A stretch of DNA of 59,987 nucleotides from Candidatus Nanopelagicaceae bacterium (GTDB taxonomy: Bacteria > Actinomycetota > Actinomycetes > Nanopelagicales > Nanopelagicaceae). A model generated the notes under the pieces. That model had not been told where the DNA came from and searched no databases. It saw only the letters and a list, made by a program, of their open reading frames with translations. Positions 43,144 to 52,056 of the stretch are shown piece after piece. Numbering within the stretch: the stretch's first letter is position 1; every line of letters begins with the position of its first letter. The stretch spans positions 1 to 59,987 of the forward strand of contig VERG01000007.1 in assembly GCA_018882885.1 (NCBI GenBank). The letters are read 5' to 3'. A program made the translations under genes and the position numbers.

Positions 43144-43979
43144 TTTGCCACCGCCGGAGTCAGCATCAAGAAAAAGAAAAGTGCGGCGAATAGAAGTGAT
43201 GAGATTGAACTTAGTAACAGAAAAGAAGCTAATAAATAAGCCGGCCCACTTAAACCTAATGAATCTCGCAGTTGCCAAATTGGGGCTCTGTACCGAGTGG
43301 TTTCCGGAAAATACCCATAACCCCTTGACTCTAAGCTCGCCGCTAAATCTATAGATCTTTCGAGCGAGTCCTCGAGTACTGGCATAGCAACTCGGCGCCA
43401 GCTTTTTAAACCAGCTCCAGATTGTCCGCGCAATCTCTTTGCGATGCGCACACGTGTGATACTTCTCGCCGCTTGAGGAGCCACCGAGGTTGCAATCACA
43501 CTAGCAAGTCCGATTCCGTAGAAGCGACGGGGTAAAACCTTTAAAAGCGAGTGGGGATTGCTCAAACTGTTCGCTAAAGCGAATATGAGTATGAGAGCTG
43601 CTAATAAAGTGGCTTCATTAAATGTTGCCTGCAACCTTTGTTCCGTCACTTGGCCGCCCAAGCGGATACCAACCAGAAAATCTGGAAGTTGAATTTGAGG
43701 AAGTGTAAAAATCACTGTTCCAGGCATAGGAACGCCAATGAGAAAACCAATTAGCATGCGAAAAGTGAAGGCAATCAGAGCCAGTCGTAAAATCCACTTG
43801 AAGCTGGTGCGCCAGTATGAAGAGCCTTTGAATCGCGCAGCCAACGTTAGAGTGCCGGCAATTGCTGCGAGCGAAATCTGCGACTTATCCATAATAAGAA
43901 CTACAACTGAGCTTAAAACCGCCCACACCCACCAGAACAATGGGTGAAACCCGGAACTTTGAGCGTGGGCGGTTTTCAT
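43140..43979 (-). CDS. ECF transporter T component (CbiQ-like, CbrV-like)
   Basis: 279-residue membrane protein with about five or six TM helices. Two cytoplasmic coupling helices bear the T-component motifs: A-K-R-L-R-G-Q (around 180) and A-A-S-L-E-S-R-G-Y-G (around 215), which contact the ATPases. The N-terminus reads H-P-L-F-W-W-V-W-A-V. Lies 21 bp after the SCO2322-like gene. Together with A-A' and S it forms one ECF transporter. Confidence 0.9.
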   Translation of the reverse strand: MKTAHAQSSGFHPLFWWVWAVLSSVVVLIMDKSQISLAAIAGTLTLAARFKGSSYWRTSFKWILRLALIAFTFRMLIGFLIGVPMPGTVIFTLPQIQLPDFLVGIRLGGQVTEQRLQATFNEATLLAALILIFALANSLSNPHSLLKVLPRRFYGIGLASVIATSVAPQAARSITRVRIAKRLRGQSGAGLKSWRRVAMPVLEDSLERSIDLAASLESRGYGYFPETTRYRAPIWQLRDSLGLSGPAYLLASFLLLSSISSLLFAALFFFLMLTPAVAK

Positions 43980-44000
43980 GGTCTTTATTAACTCAGTTGT

Positions 44001-44666
44001 TTACTTGCTGCGTTTGCGATTAATGAAGAAGCCCAAAACAATCATGGCCGCCAAAACTCCAAGAAGTATTGGAGCCGAACTGCTCGAGCTCTCTTGAGTT
44101 GGGGCAGGCGCTGCGGTTGTGACCGCTTCCTCTGTGGCTGGCGCTTCAATCTCTGCGCCACACTCCGTGCTGGGATAACCAGCAATTCCACAGATCAAAC
44201 CTGAATCTCCAGCACGAACCTCCAATGCACTTTGCAACACATCAAGACCAACTGCGCCTTTATCAACGACAACGCAATCAGAGAAAAACTCGCGAGGGGT
44301 TTCTCCCGAAGGAGCGATGTTGGCACCGCCAAAATCAACTATTAAGCCAACTCTTACCTTGCCAGCTGCTTCAGGTGTCTCACCGCAAAGAGCATTGAAA
44401 TCAGGATCCATCATCGGATTAGAGGCGGGGATGTCATTGTTACTAAATACGAAGGCCCAGCCCTCTACATCGCCATCATTTACTTTGACAGAAGGTCCAG
44501 TCATCGCCGCTGTCCAGGAGTTGGCACCCACTGGAGCATGAAAATATCCCCAATAGCGATAACCCGTTGCAGCATTAGCCGGAGATACAAACTGCGAAAT
44601 CAAAAGAAAGAGAGTTGATAAGAGTGAAATAAAAGATAAATGAAATCTCGATTTACTTTGAAACAT
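44001..44666 (-). CDS. SCO2322-like secreted, membrane-anchored protein of the B12 ECF operon
   Basis: 221 residues: signal peptide (about 10-32, ending S-P-A-N-A-A), an extracytoplasmic domain starting G-Y-R-Y-W-G-Y-F-H-A-P with four Cys in the later part, an Ala/Thr/Ser/Pro-rich stalk (about 170-195), and a C-terminal TM (about 196-215) with R-K-R-S-K. Architecture and the R-Y-W-x-Y/F-x start match, from memory, the SCO2322 family that accompanies ECF transporters in Streptomyces. A surface cobalamin-capture role is inferred from location directly after the riboswitch; no binding motif is known. Confidence 0.72.
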   Translation of the reverse strand: MFQSKSRFHLSFISLLSTLFLLISQFVSPANAATGYRYWGYFHAPVGANSWTAAMTGPSVKVNDGDVEGWAFVFSNNDIPASNPMMDPDFNALCGETPEAAGKVRVGLIVDFGGANIAPSGETPREFFSDCVVVDKGAVGLDVLQSALEVRAGDSGLICGIAGYPSTECGAEIEAPATEEAVTTAAPAPTQESSSSSAPILLGVLAAMIVLGFFINRKRSK

Positions 44667-44696
44667 GTGAACCTTTCACAAAGAAAAGGAGTTCAC
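44667..44696 (-). promoter_or_regulatory. Hairpin sequestering the ribosome-binding site
   Basis: Immediately before the ATG at 44666 the message can pair GTGAA with TTCAC and CCTTT with AAAGG, with a two-base bulge and an 8-nt loop. The AAAGG arm is the Shine-Dalgarno sequence, so the hairpin would block initiation. It is the likely switching element of the upstream riboswitch. Confidence 0.6.
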
Positions 44697-44749
44697 GATG
44701 GCGAAAAAAAATTTCCGCCCCGCAAACCTCGACGGGTGGTAAACAAAGC

Positions 44750-44875
44750 TCTTGGGTGGTAATCCGACTTACCTCTCTCGAAGATCAAATTCGAGATAAG
44801 TTCACGGTTGCGGGTCAGCGTCGGATTTTCACCGACTTCCCCAGTCCAAAAGGCTATTAAGTTGTGGCGCAAATA
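44750..44875 (-). ncRNA. Cobalamin riboswitch
   Basis: The minus strand carries the conserved AdoCbl aptamer core: GGGGAAGTCGGTGAAAATCC followed by GACGCTGACCCGCAACCGTGA (44842 down to about 44802), and the B12 box AGTCGGATTACCACCC at 44769-44754. It lies upstream of the ECF operon. A weak stem (CCCG/CGGG, 44719-44736) with an eight-T run (44711-44704) and the ribosome-site hairpin form two alternative expression platforms. Confidence 0.95.
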
Positions 44876-44921
44876 AACCATCAATATGCCGGCACTGCAA
44901 GCAGCCACTACGCTCTAGCCC

Positions 44922-45923
44922 ATGGAATATAGACGTCTCGGCAGCTCAGGCATGTATGTCTCTGAAATTACCTACGGCAATTGGATTACTCACGGCTCAC
45001 AGGTTGAGCAGGATGCCGCCATCAAATGCGTAAGAACTGCGTTCGATCTTGGCATCACCACCTTTGACACCGCAGATGTTTATGCCGGAACTCGTGCAGA
45101 AACCGTGCTGGGAAAAGCTCTCAAAGGTATACGCCGGGAGTCCTATGAACTCTTCACAAAGGTTTATTTCCCAACTGGCACTGGGAAAAATGATCGCGGT
45201 CTTTCTCGTAAACACATCATGGAATCGGTTCACGCCTCCTTGAAGCGTTTGCAAACTGATCATATTGATCTCTATCAATTCCATCGTTTTGATTTTGAGA
45301 CACCTCTTGAGGAGAGCTTGTCGGCATTCGATGATCTAATCCGCCAAGGCAAAGTTATGTACATTGGTTTTTCCGAGTGGAACGCTGATCAAATCAATAG
45401 CGCAATCAAAATCCAGGATGCGAAGGGATTTAACCGCTTTGTCTCCAGCCAACCGCAATACTCCATGTTGTGGCGGGTGATTGAGAGCAAAGTTGACCCG
45501 CTCTGTAGAGCAGAAGGTATAGGTCACATAGTTTGGTCCCCGATTGCGCAGGGCGCCCTGTCTGGAAAATACCTACCCGGCAAGAAACCACCCGCGGGTT
45601 CCCGTGCGACCGATAAAAAAGGTGGCGCCAACATGATCTCGCGATGGATTAAAGATGATGTCTTAAATGCAGTGCAAAACTTAAAGCCAATCGCTGATCA
45701 AGAAGGTTTAACTTTGGCGCAATTGGCTGTGGCCTGGGTATTGCAAAATCCCAATGTTTCCAGCGCAATCATTGGAGCCTCGAAACCTTCTCAAATAAAG
45801 GAGAATGTGAAAGCCAGTGGAGTTAAATTAAGCGGTGAAACCTTGCAGGCGATAGACAAGGTTTTAGGGAACTTACCAGAGAAGGATCCTGCTAAAACAG
45901 TGAGCCCTCAACCAAGAGCTTAA
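44922..45923 (+). CDS. Aldo/keto reductase, potassium-channel beta-subunit-like
   Basis: 333 residues of TIM-barrel fold. Catalytic tetrad: Asp and Tyr in T-F-D-T-A-D-V-Y-A-G (about 46-55), Lys in E-L-F-T-K-V (about 80), His in Y-Q-F-H-R (about 117). NADPH-binding residues lie in the C-terminal S-P-I-A-Q-G-A-L-S-G-K-Y and G-A-S-K-P-S-Q-I-K-E-N segments, the KCNAB/YghZ branch. Substrates of this branch are methylglyoxal and other aldehydes; the physiological one is unknown. Confidence 0.9.
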   Translation: MEYRRLGSSGMYVSEITYGNWITHGSQVEQDAAIKCVRTAFDLGITTFDTADVYAGTRAETVLGKALKGIRRESYELFTKVYFPTGTGKNDRGLSRKHIMESVHASLKRLQTDHIDLYQFHRFDFETPLEESLSAFDDLIRQGKVMYIGFSEWNADQINSAIKIQDAKGFNRFVSSQPQYSMLWRVIESKVDPLCRAEGIGHIVWSPIAQGALSGKYLPGKKPPAGSRATDKKGGANMISRWIKDDVLNAVQNLKPIADQEGLTLAQLAVAWVLQNPNVSSAIIGASKPSQIKENVKASGVKLSGETLQAIDKVLGNLPEKDPAKTVSPQPRA

Positions 45924-45933
45924 TTTCGTTTTA

Positions 45934-46452
45934 CTAAATTTTGTCGCCGCGTTTTACTTGAGGCAGTGGTGCTCGAAGGCGACGAATCTGAGTGGAGCGT
46001 AACCAGCCATACATTCCCAAACCCTTTAGTGACGCATCTGGGAAGCGAGCGGAAACCTCGCGTTTAATGCGGCGGGTCAGGAAAATTCCATCGACTACTG
46101 AAAAGAGCAAAGCTGAGTACATCAAAGCGATCGCAGCAAACTGTACGTAGACAACTGGAATTAAGGTCATAAATAGAACCAGCACAATGATGGGCAAGAA
46201 GAACTCGCCGATCGAACGTCGAGAATCAACATAGTTTCTGACAAATCTTTTAACTGGACCCTTGTCGCGAATCGGTAGCGCGTTTTCATCGCCTCGCATG
46301 TAGGCCTCACGTTGTTGTGCGCGCAAAACCCGAGCCTGTGCTTTCTGCAATTTCTTAGCCTGCTTGTTTGCGGCTGGCGCTAGTCGGTTTACGACATTTT
46401 GCTGCTCCGCCTCTTTGCGTTTTGGAGTTGGCCGACCTTTTTTCTCGCTCAT
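45934..46452 (-). CDS. DUF3043 membrane protein
   Basis: 172 residues from ATG 46452; four bases after nadA. A strongly basic N-terminus (G-R-P-T-P-K-R-K-E-A-E) with coiled-coil-like K/A/Q helices precedes two TM helices (about 83-105 and 108-128), then a basic cytoplasmic tail (F-L-T-R-R-I-K-R-E). DUF3043 proteins are conserved across Actinobacteria, including the mycobacterial erpA region. Function unknown. Confidence 0.88.
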   Translation of the reverse strand: MSEKKGRPTPKRKEAEQQNVVNRLAPAANKQAKKLQKAQARVLRAQQREAYMRGDENALPIRDKGPVKRFVRNYVDSRRSIGEFFLPIIVLVLFMTLIPVVYVQFAAIALMYSALLFSVVDGIFLTRRIKREVSARFPDASLKGLGMYGWLRSTQIRRLRAPLPQVKRGDKI

Positions 46453-46456
46453 ATGG

Positions 46457-47602
46457 CTAAGGTAAAGCCAGCATTCGCTCAAGTGCAACTCGGGCGTGAT
46501 GAGCCGTGCGCTCATCTACTTTGATTTGATTGACCAAACGCCCCTCAACCAAGGACTCCATCGCCCATACAAGATGTGGAAGATCAATCCGGTTCATGGT
46601 GGAGCAATAGCAGATGGTCTTATCAAGGAAAATTACCTTCTTATCAGGGTTTGCGGCAGCCAAGCGCTTGACCAGATTTAGCTCAGTTCCTACCGCCCAT
46701 GAACTACCAGAAGGTGCTGCAGAAACAGTTTTGATGATCATCTCTGTACTACCAACAACATCACTATTTTTAACGACATCATGCTGGCATTCAGGATGCA
46801 CAATCACATTAATTCCAGGAACACGCTCTCTAACCTCTGCAATGTTGTCAGTGCTAAAACGGCCATGAACCGAACAGTGCCCCCGCCACAAAATTACTTT
46901 AGCCGCGAGAATCTCATCATCACTTAAGCCGCCATTGCTCTTCCATGGATTCCAAACTGCGCAATCACTTAATCGCAGTCCAAGTTTGAGAACCGCGGTA
47001 TTTCTTCCTAAATGTTGATCCGGCAGAAAGAAAACTTTCTCGCCCTTTTCAAAGGCCCATCGCATCGCCCGCTCTGCATTTGATGAAGTGCAAACAGTTC
47101 CACCATTTTCGCCAGTGAAGGATTTGATCGCGGCGGAGGAGTTCATATAAGTGACTGGAATACTTTTTTTAGCGATACCTAATCTCTCAAAAACTTTCCA
47201 CGCCTCTGCAACTTGGTTAGCGGTGGCCATATCCGCCATAGAGCACCCTGCAGCTAGGTCTGGAAGGATAACTTTCTGAGCGGGGCTAGTAAGAATGTCA
47301 GCGCTTTCCGCCATAAAGTGAACACCGCAGAAAAAAATGAACTCAGCCTCTGAGTTATCAGCAGCAGCCTGCGCTAATTTGAATGAGTCGCCGGTTATGT
47401 CGGCATATTGGATAACTTCATCTCTTTGATAATGATGCCCAAGAACCATCGCCTTGCTGCCAAGTGCAGCTCGAGCAGTTGTGGCCCGGGCAACAAGAGT
47501 TGGGTCACTGGCCTCGGGGAGCTCACCTGTACAGGAGACGCCGCGCTCGCTGGAGAGGTCTGCACCTTTTCCCAGTAATAGAAGATCGCTAAGCGAGGTC
47601 AT
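46457..47602 (-). CDS. nadA: Quinolinate synthase A
   Basis: 381-residue [4Fe-4S] enzyme condensing iminoaspartate with dihydroxyacetone phosphate in NAD synthesis. The three cluster cysteines are seen in F-F-C-G-V-H-F-M-A-E, G-T-V-C-T-S-S-N-A and T-I-C-Y-C-S-T-M-N; the substrate-binding V-L-G-H-H-Y-Q-R-D-E-V and H-P-E-C motifs are intact. nadB and nadC are not in the window. The erpA Fe-S carrier gene lies immediately upstream on the other strand, a sensible functional neighbour. Confidence 0.96.
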   Translation of the reverse strand: MTSLSDLLLLGKGADLSSERGVSCTGELPEASDPTLVARATTARAALGSKAMVLGHHYQRDEVIQYADITGDSFKLAQAAADNSEAEFIFFCGVHFMAESADILTSPAQKVILPDLAAGCSMADMATANQVAEAWKVFERLGIAKKSIPVTYMNSSAAIKSFTGENGGTVCTSSNAERAMRWAFEKGEKVFFLPDQHLGRNTAVLKLGLRLSDCAVWNPWKSNGGLSDDEILAAKVILWRGHCSVHGRFSTDNIAEVRERVPGINVIVHPECQHDVVKNSDVVGSTEMIIKTVSAAPSGSSWAVGTELNLVKRLAAANPDKKVIFLDKTICYCSTMNRIDLPHLVWAMESLVEGRLVNQIKVDERTAHHARVALERMLALP

Positions 47603-47723
47603 ACTCCATTATCTCCCTAAACGGACATTAAATGAAAAATTGGAATGCAACGAGTAAAGTATGGGTTGCACTCTCCAGTCAGAGTCGAATGGAATAAGCG
47701 CCAAATTAGCGAAGAGGTCACAA

Positions 47724-48074
47724 ATGAGTACAGAAGCTACAACTACAGCAACAGGAATCAACCTAACCTCTGGGGCTGCCGAGAAGGTTGCAGCTTTGTT
47801 GGCGCAGGAGGGTCGCGATGATTTATCGCTCCGCGTTGCGGTTCAACCCGGTGGTTGCTCAGGACTTCGCTACCAACTCTATTTTGATGATCGCGCGCTC
47901 GACGGAGATACAGTTGTCGAATTTGGCTCGGTAAAGGTTGTTACCGACAAAATGAGTACCCCTTACCTGATGGGGGCGACCATTGATTTTGTTGACACAA
48001 TTTCAAAGCAGGGCTTCACAATCGATAATCCAAATGCTCAGGGCTCCTGCGCCTGCGGCGATTCCTTCAATTAA
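47724..48074 (+). CDS. erpA: A-type iron-sulfur carrier (ErpA/HesB family)
   Basis: 116 residues from ATG 47724, with AGAGGT ribosome site; an upstream extension to 47661 lacks similarity. The three cluster-ligand cysteines are the first in P-G-G-C-S-G-L-R-Y and the pair in G-S-C-A-C-G-D-S-F at the C-terminus. It delivers Fe-S clusters to apoproteins such as LipA and NadA. The orthologue in mycobacteria sits in the same ctaC neighbourhood. Its stop shares an AT-rich hairpin (48069-48086) with the convergent gene. Confidence 0.95.
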   Translation: MSTEATTTATGINLTSGAAEKVAALLAQEGRDDLSLRVAVQPGGCSGLRYQLYFDDRALDGDTVVEFGSVKVVTDKMSTPYLMGATIDFVDTISKQGFTIDNPNAQGSCACGDSFN

Positions 48075-48080
48075 AAATAT

Positions 48081-49148
48081 TTAATTCAGAGCATTCAATA
48101 GAACAGAAATTAGCTCTTTAACGCTGTCCTGGCTTTGCTCTGTCTTGAAGGTAACTCTAAAGTTTCCATCAATTCCGAATCCCATAGCGGTCAATACATG
48201 GCTTGGTTCCATGGCGCCGCCGCCACAGGCAGATCCAGCATCAATTAAAAATCCGCTTTGCTCAACTTTGCGCAGCACCTCTTCGGCGATGACGTTAGGG
48301 ATTGAGAAAGCCAAGTAACGGGCATCGCATTTAGAAGGATCGCCTGCAACCCTTACCCCTGGTATTGATTCAACAAGTAACTTTCTAGTTAAGTCATTTA
48401 ACTCAGAAAGTTTTCTATCGCGATCTGCTTTCTCCGCCAACCAATTTTCTAACGCGACCGCACAGGCCAATAGAAGTGGTTTGGAGTAGGAGCCGTAAAC
48501 CCTTCTTTTATCGATCTGTGGTCCGGGATTTTTCCATCCGCCGCGATTTGAAATACCTATAATCGCAATGCCTTGCGGTCCGCGGAAGAGTCTTGGATCC
48601 CAAAGCGCGCTAGACCAGTTTGTTGGGATTCTTTTCAACTCGGTATCTGCTGTCATGTCAGCAAATACCAATTGATTTTCTCGTGGGGTTGCCAGCTCTT
48701 GCCTTACCCCAGTCTCCCTGTTGACCGATTGCCAACTCACAATTGAATTTGCGGTAGTTGCATCAAAATCAATTACGCCTAAATCGTCGGGCTGCAAAAT
48801 CTCCAACTCGCCCTTCAAATCTTGATGTTCCCGGGCGAAGGCGTGAACAACTTGGCGGTCTACGGCTGATAAGAAGAACTTTTTGTTTCGATTGTGTAGA
48901 AGTCCAGCTATGGCGGTTTGGAAGCCAAAACCAAGCTCTCCGACAAACTCCAGTTCGGTGCTCTCTACTCCCAAGTTGCTAGCGATGCTCTCTTTGGCTG
49001 TTGCGATTAAGTTTCTTAGCCTCGCTGATTGCTGGTGGATTTTTGAGGGGTCGGGCCAACCCTTTGAAAAGAACTCAGAGAGCAAAGCCTCGGCGGCCGG
49101 ATGTAGCGGTTCCTCACTTTGAAAATCGCGCTCTGTGATAGGGGACAC
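48081..49148 (-). CDS. Class V aminotransferase, cysteine-desulfurase homologue lacking the PLP lysine
   Basis: 355 residues with NifS/IscS-like fold. The C-terminal active-site cysteine loop is present (G-S-A-C-G-G-G-A-M-E-P-S-H-V-L-T-A-M-G split over the loop), as is the Asp that contacts the PLP pyridine (V-F-A-D-M). But the segment where SxHK should hold the PLP Lys reads A-L-W-D-P-R-L-F-R-G-P-Q-G-I-A, with no Lys or His. It lies beside erpA, as in other Actinobacteria. Either it acts without a canonical Schiff base or is a non-catalytic scaffold. Confidence 0.8.
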   Translation of the reverse strand: MSPITERDFQSEEPLHPAAEALLSEFFSKGWPDPSKIHQQSARLRNLIATAKESIASNLGVESTELEFVGELGFGFQTAIAGLLHNRNKKFFLSAVDRQVVHAFAREHQDLKGELEILQPDDLGVIDFDATTANSIVSWQSVNRETGVRQELATPRENQLVFADMTADTELKRIPTNWSSALWDPRLFRGPQGIAIIGISNRGGWKNPGPQIDKRRVYGSYSKPLLLACAVALENWLAEKADRDRKLSELNDLTRKLLVESIPGVRVAGDPSKCDARYLAFSIPNVIAEEVLRKVEQSGFLIDAGSACGGGAMEPSHVLTAMGFGIDGNFRVTFKTEQSQDSVKELISVLLNALN

Positions 49149-49204
49149 CCTTAGAACGGTACCCGCTAATGGGCTCTAATGCGAGGTGCGACTATCCTTT
49201 GCAT

Positions 49205-49957
49205 ATGTTTCGCCGCATAAGAATTTTGGCTGCGTTAGCTCTGCTTACCCTCTTGGCCGGATGTGGAAATGAAGAACTGACCGGCGTTGGATACCGTGGA
49301 GGGGTTTCCAGTGTTAATGAATCCTCTTTCACTTTATGGCAAGGCGCCTGGTTAACAGCAGCAATTGTTGGTGCGATCACTTTGATTTTGATTCTTTGGC
49401 CACCTTTATTTCACCGTAAAAAAGATGGTCAGCCTTTTCCACGACAGACCCAGTACAACATCCCAGCTGAAATTGCCTACACCGTAATTCCATTCATAAT
49501 CGTTGCGGTGCTTTTTGGATACACAGCCAAAGCTGAAAGCGAAATCGTAAAAGTATCGCCGCCGACTAGTACCGCGGTACATGACATCACGGTAAATGGA
49601 ATTCAATGGTCCTGGCAGTTCACTTACAAAGAGGCTGGAGCTGGCACAACAGTTACTGGAACTCCAGCTCAACCACCAGTTCTTTATATGCCACTTGGCG
49701 AGAAGGTCAGATTCACCTTTACCGCCAGCGATGTGATTCACTCCTTCTGGGTGCCGGAATTCATGATTCAGATGCAAAACATCCCTGGGGTAACAAACAA
49801 TCTGGAGTTCACGGCAAATGAGCTGGGGGAGTTCCGCGGTTTTTGCAACATTCTTTGTGGCAGACAACATGCACAGATGAGATTTACGGTAAAGGTCGTA
49901 ACGCCACAAGAGTACGACTCTTACATCCAATCCCTAAAGGCTGGAGCTAACGCATGA
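49205..49957 (+). CDS. ctaC: Cytochrome c oxidase subunit II
   Basis: 250 residues from ATG 49205. Lipoprotein signal with lipobox L-A-G-C at C20, two TM helices (about 40-65 and 85-105), and a CuA cupredoxin domain with ligands in H-S-F-W-V-P-E-F and [21 protein letters not shown] aromatic patch near 140 receives electrons. Its start is 56 bp from the divergent class V gene. The stop overlaps the ctaD ATG by four bases. Confidence 0.97.
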   Translation: MFRRIRILAALALLTLLAGCGNEELTGVGYRGGVSSVNESSFTLWQGAWLTAAIVGAITLILILWPPLFHRKKDGQPFPRQTQYNIPAEIAYTVIPFIIVAVLFGYTAKAESEIVKVSPPTSTAVHDITVNGIQWSWQFTYKEAGAGTTVTGTPAQPPVLYMPLGEKVRFTFTASDVIHSFWVPEFMIQMQNIPGVTNNLEFTANELGEFRGFCNILCGRQHAQMRFTVKVVTPQEYDSYIQSLKAGANA

Positions 49958-51618
49958 CAACCTATGCAACCCGTCCCATTTCTGATGAAGTAAGAGAATC
50001 AACACCCGCTCCAACTAGCAAAGGCAAGCTTGCGGTAAAGCTTTTAACCAGCACAGACCACAAGACGATTGGTTACCTATATCTAGGCACCTCTTTTGTT
50101 TGGTTTTTGATCGGTGGAATTTTGGCTCTGTTAATTAGAGCTGAGTTAACCCGCCCAGGTATGCAATTCTTAAGCGCCGAGCAGTACAACCAAGTTTTCA
50201 CAATGCACGGCACCATCATGCTTTTGATGTTTGCGACACCGCTCTTTGTTGGTTTTGCCAACGTCATTATGCCTTTGCAGATTGGCGCAGCAGATGTTGC
50301 CTTCCCAAGAATGAACATGTTGTCCTATTGGTTGTATCTCTTTGGCGGAATTGTTGCTTTCGCTGGATTTCTAACTCCAGGGGGAGCGGCTTCATTTGGT
50401 TGGACCGCCTACGCACCTCTTGCCAACAACATTTACTCGCCAGGTATCGGTGCAGATCTTTGGATTATGGGATTAGCTGTTGGTGGCCTTGGAACAATTC
50501 TTGGTGGCGTCAACTTCATTACGACAATTTTCACAATGCGCGCACCCGGTATGACCATGTTCCGCATGTCAATCTTCTCTTGGAACGTTCTACTAACATC
50601 GATTTTGATTTTGATTGCCTTCCCACCATTAGCTGCAGCGCTACTTGGCCTTGAATCAGATCGATTATTTGGTTCTCATATCTTTGACCCAGCAAATGGT
50701 GGTGCGATGTTGTGGCAGCACCTGTTCTGGTTCTTCGGTCACCCAGAGGTTTATATTCTCGCCCTGCCATTCTTTGGAATCGCGAGCGAGATCTTGCCGG
50801 TCTTTAGCCGTAAACCAATCTTTGGTTATAAAGGTTTGATCGCTGCAACAATTGCAATCGCAGCTTTGTCAGTTGCGGTCTGGGCGCACCACATGTACAC
50901 ATCTGGTCAGGTTCTCTTGCCCTTCTTCTCCTTTATGACATTTTTAATTGCGGTCCCGACCGGTGTTAAGTTCTTTAACTGGATCGGAACTATGTGGCGC
51001 GGTTCCTTAACCTTTGAGACCCCAATGATTTGGGTTTTGGGCTTCTTAATTACCTTCTTGCTAGGTGGTTTAACCGGAGTGATTTTGGCTAGCCCGCCTC
51101 TTGATTTTGCCGTGTCCGCCTCTTACTTCGTTGTAGCTCACTTCCATTACGTTTTATTTGGAACTGTGGTCTTCGCTATGTTCGCTGGCTTCTATTTCTG
51201 GTGGCCAAAGTTCACGGGAAGAATGCTTAATGAAACCTTAGGCAAGATTCATTTCTGGTTGCTCTTTATTGGCTTCCACACCACATTCTTGATTCAGCAC
51301 TGGCTAGGAATTAAAGGATTCCCACGCCGTTACGCTGATTACTTGGCTTCAGATGGTTGGACCAATATGAACATGATTTCCACCGTTGGCTCCACATTGT
51401 TGGCTCTATCCATGATTCCTTTTGCGATCAATGTTTGGATTACTCGTAAATCACCAAAGGTGCAGAGTGATGATCCATGGGGTTATGGTGCATCGTTGGA
51501 ATGGGCCACATCTTGCCCACCTCCACGCCACAACTTCCTTCGTATGCCAGAGATTCGCTCCGAGCGTCCAGCCTTTGATTTGAATCATCCAAATCACTCC
51601 AAGATTGAAGGTCATTAA
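49954..51618 (+). CDS. ctaD: Cytochrome c oxidase subunit I
   Basis: 554 residues, 12 TM helices, type A heme-copper oxidase. Heme a ligand His in M-H-G-T-I-M, CuB ligand and cross-linked Tyr in G-H-P-E-V-Y-I-L, further CuB His pair in W-A-H-H-M-Y, and heme a3/a ligands in H-F-H-Y-V-L-F-G. The D-channel acidic residue is in the region after M-N-M-L-S-Y-W. It forms the oxygen-reducing core with ctaC, ctaE and ctaF. Four bases separate it from ctaF. Confidence 0.98.
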   Translation: MTTYATRPISDEVRESTPAPTSKGKLAVKLLTSTDHKTIGYLYLGTSFVWFLIGGILALLIRAELTRPGMQFLSAEQYNQVFTMHGTIMLLMFATPLFVGFANVIMPLQIGAADVAFPRMNMLSYWLYLFGGIVAFAGFLTPGGAASFGWTAYAPLANNIYSPGIGADLWIMGLAVGGLGTILGGVNFITTIFTMRAPGMTMFRMSIFSWNVLLTSILILIAFPPLAAALLGLESDRLFGSHIFDPANGGAMLWQHLFWFFGHPEVYILALPFFGIASEILPVFSRKPIFGYKGLIAATIAIAALSVAVWAHHMYTSGQVLLPFFSFMTFLIAVPTGVKFFNWIGTMWRGSLTFETPMIWVLGFLITFLLGGLTGVILASPPLDFAVSASYFVVAHFHYVLFGTVVFAMFAGFYFWWPKFTGRMLNETLGKIHFWLLFIGFHTTFLIQHWLGIKGFPRRYADYLASDGWTNMNMISTVGSTLLALSMIPFAINVWITRKSPKVQSDDPWGYGASLEWATSCPPPRHNFLRMPEIRSERPAFDLNHPNHSKIEGH

Positions 51619-51621
51619 GCG

Positions 51622-52041
51622 ATGAGAGCTTCTTACCGGTTATTTCTCTTCCTCTTCGCCTTTTATGCCATCGTTGGCGGGGTCTATACCTACATGGGTG
51701 GAGAGCCGCTTGGCGTAACCGCGATCTTTCTTAGTGCCGGCTTAGCTCTAATCATCGGTTACTACCTTTGGTTTATAAATCGTAGAACCGGTGGAGTTTT
51801 ACCGGAGGACAACCCCAACGCTTTAATCGCTGATGGAGCTGGAGAGTTGGGTTTTTATAGCCCTCATTCTTGGTGGCCTTTACCTGTCGGTTTGTCAGCA
51901 ACAGCTGCCGGTGTTGGATTGGTGGTTGGTTGGTGGCTAACTTTGATAGCGGTTGGGGCTTTAATCATCTCTGTAATGGGGTTTGTGTTGGAGTATGAAC
52001 GCCCTAGCAACTCTCCATTTGGCGCCGACTCACATCACTGA
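51622..52041 (+). CDS. ctaF: Cytochrome c oxidase subunit IV, actinobacterial type
   Basis: 139 residues with four TM helices in two pairs (about 5-24, 31-50, 85-102, 105-122) and a loop with P-E-D-N-P-N-A followed by G-E-L-G-F-Y-S-P-H-S-W-W-P, the hallmark of the actinobacterial CtaF family. A non-catalytic subunit of the supercomplex. Last gene of ctaCDF; a SRPBCC gene follows 15 bases later. Confidence 0.95.
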   Translation: MRASYRLFLFLFAFYAIVGGVYTYMGGEPLGVTAIFLSAGLALIIGYYLWFINRRTGGVLPEDNPNALIADGAGELGFYSPHSWWPLPVGLSATAAGVGLVVGWWLTLIAVGALIISVMGFVLEYERPSNSPFGADSHH

Positions 52042-52056
52042 GAATCTCTGAATTCC

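Noticed and set aside
44693-44908. 71-codon frame on the minus strand upstream of the ECF operon
   Set aside because: It coincides with the cobalamin riboswitch; the apparent peptide is a translation of the aptamer core.
49406-49930. 174-codon frame antisense to ctaC
   Set aside because: Lies entirely opposite a firmly identified ctaC; composition is arbitrary.
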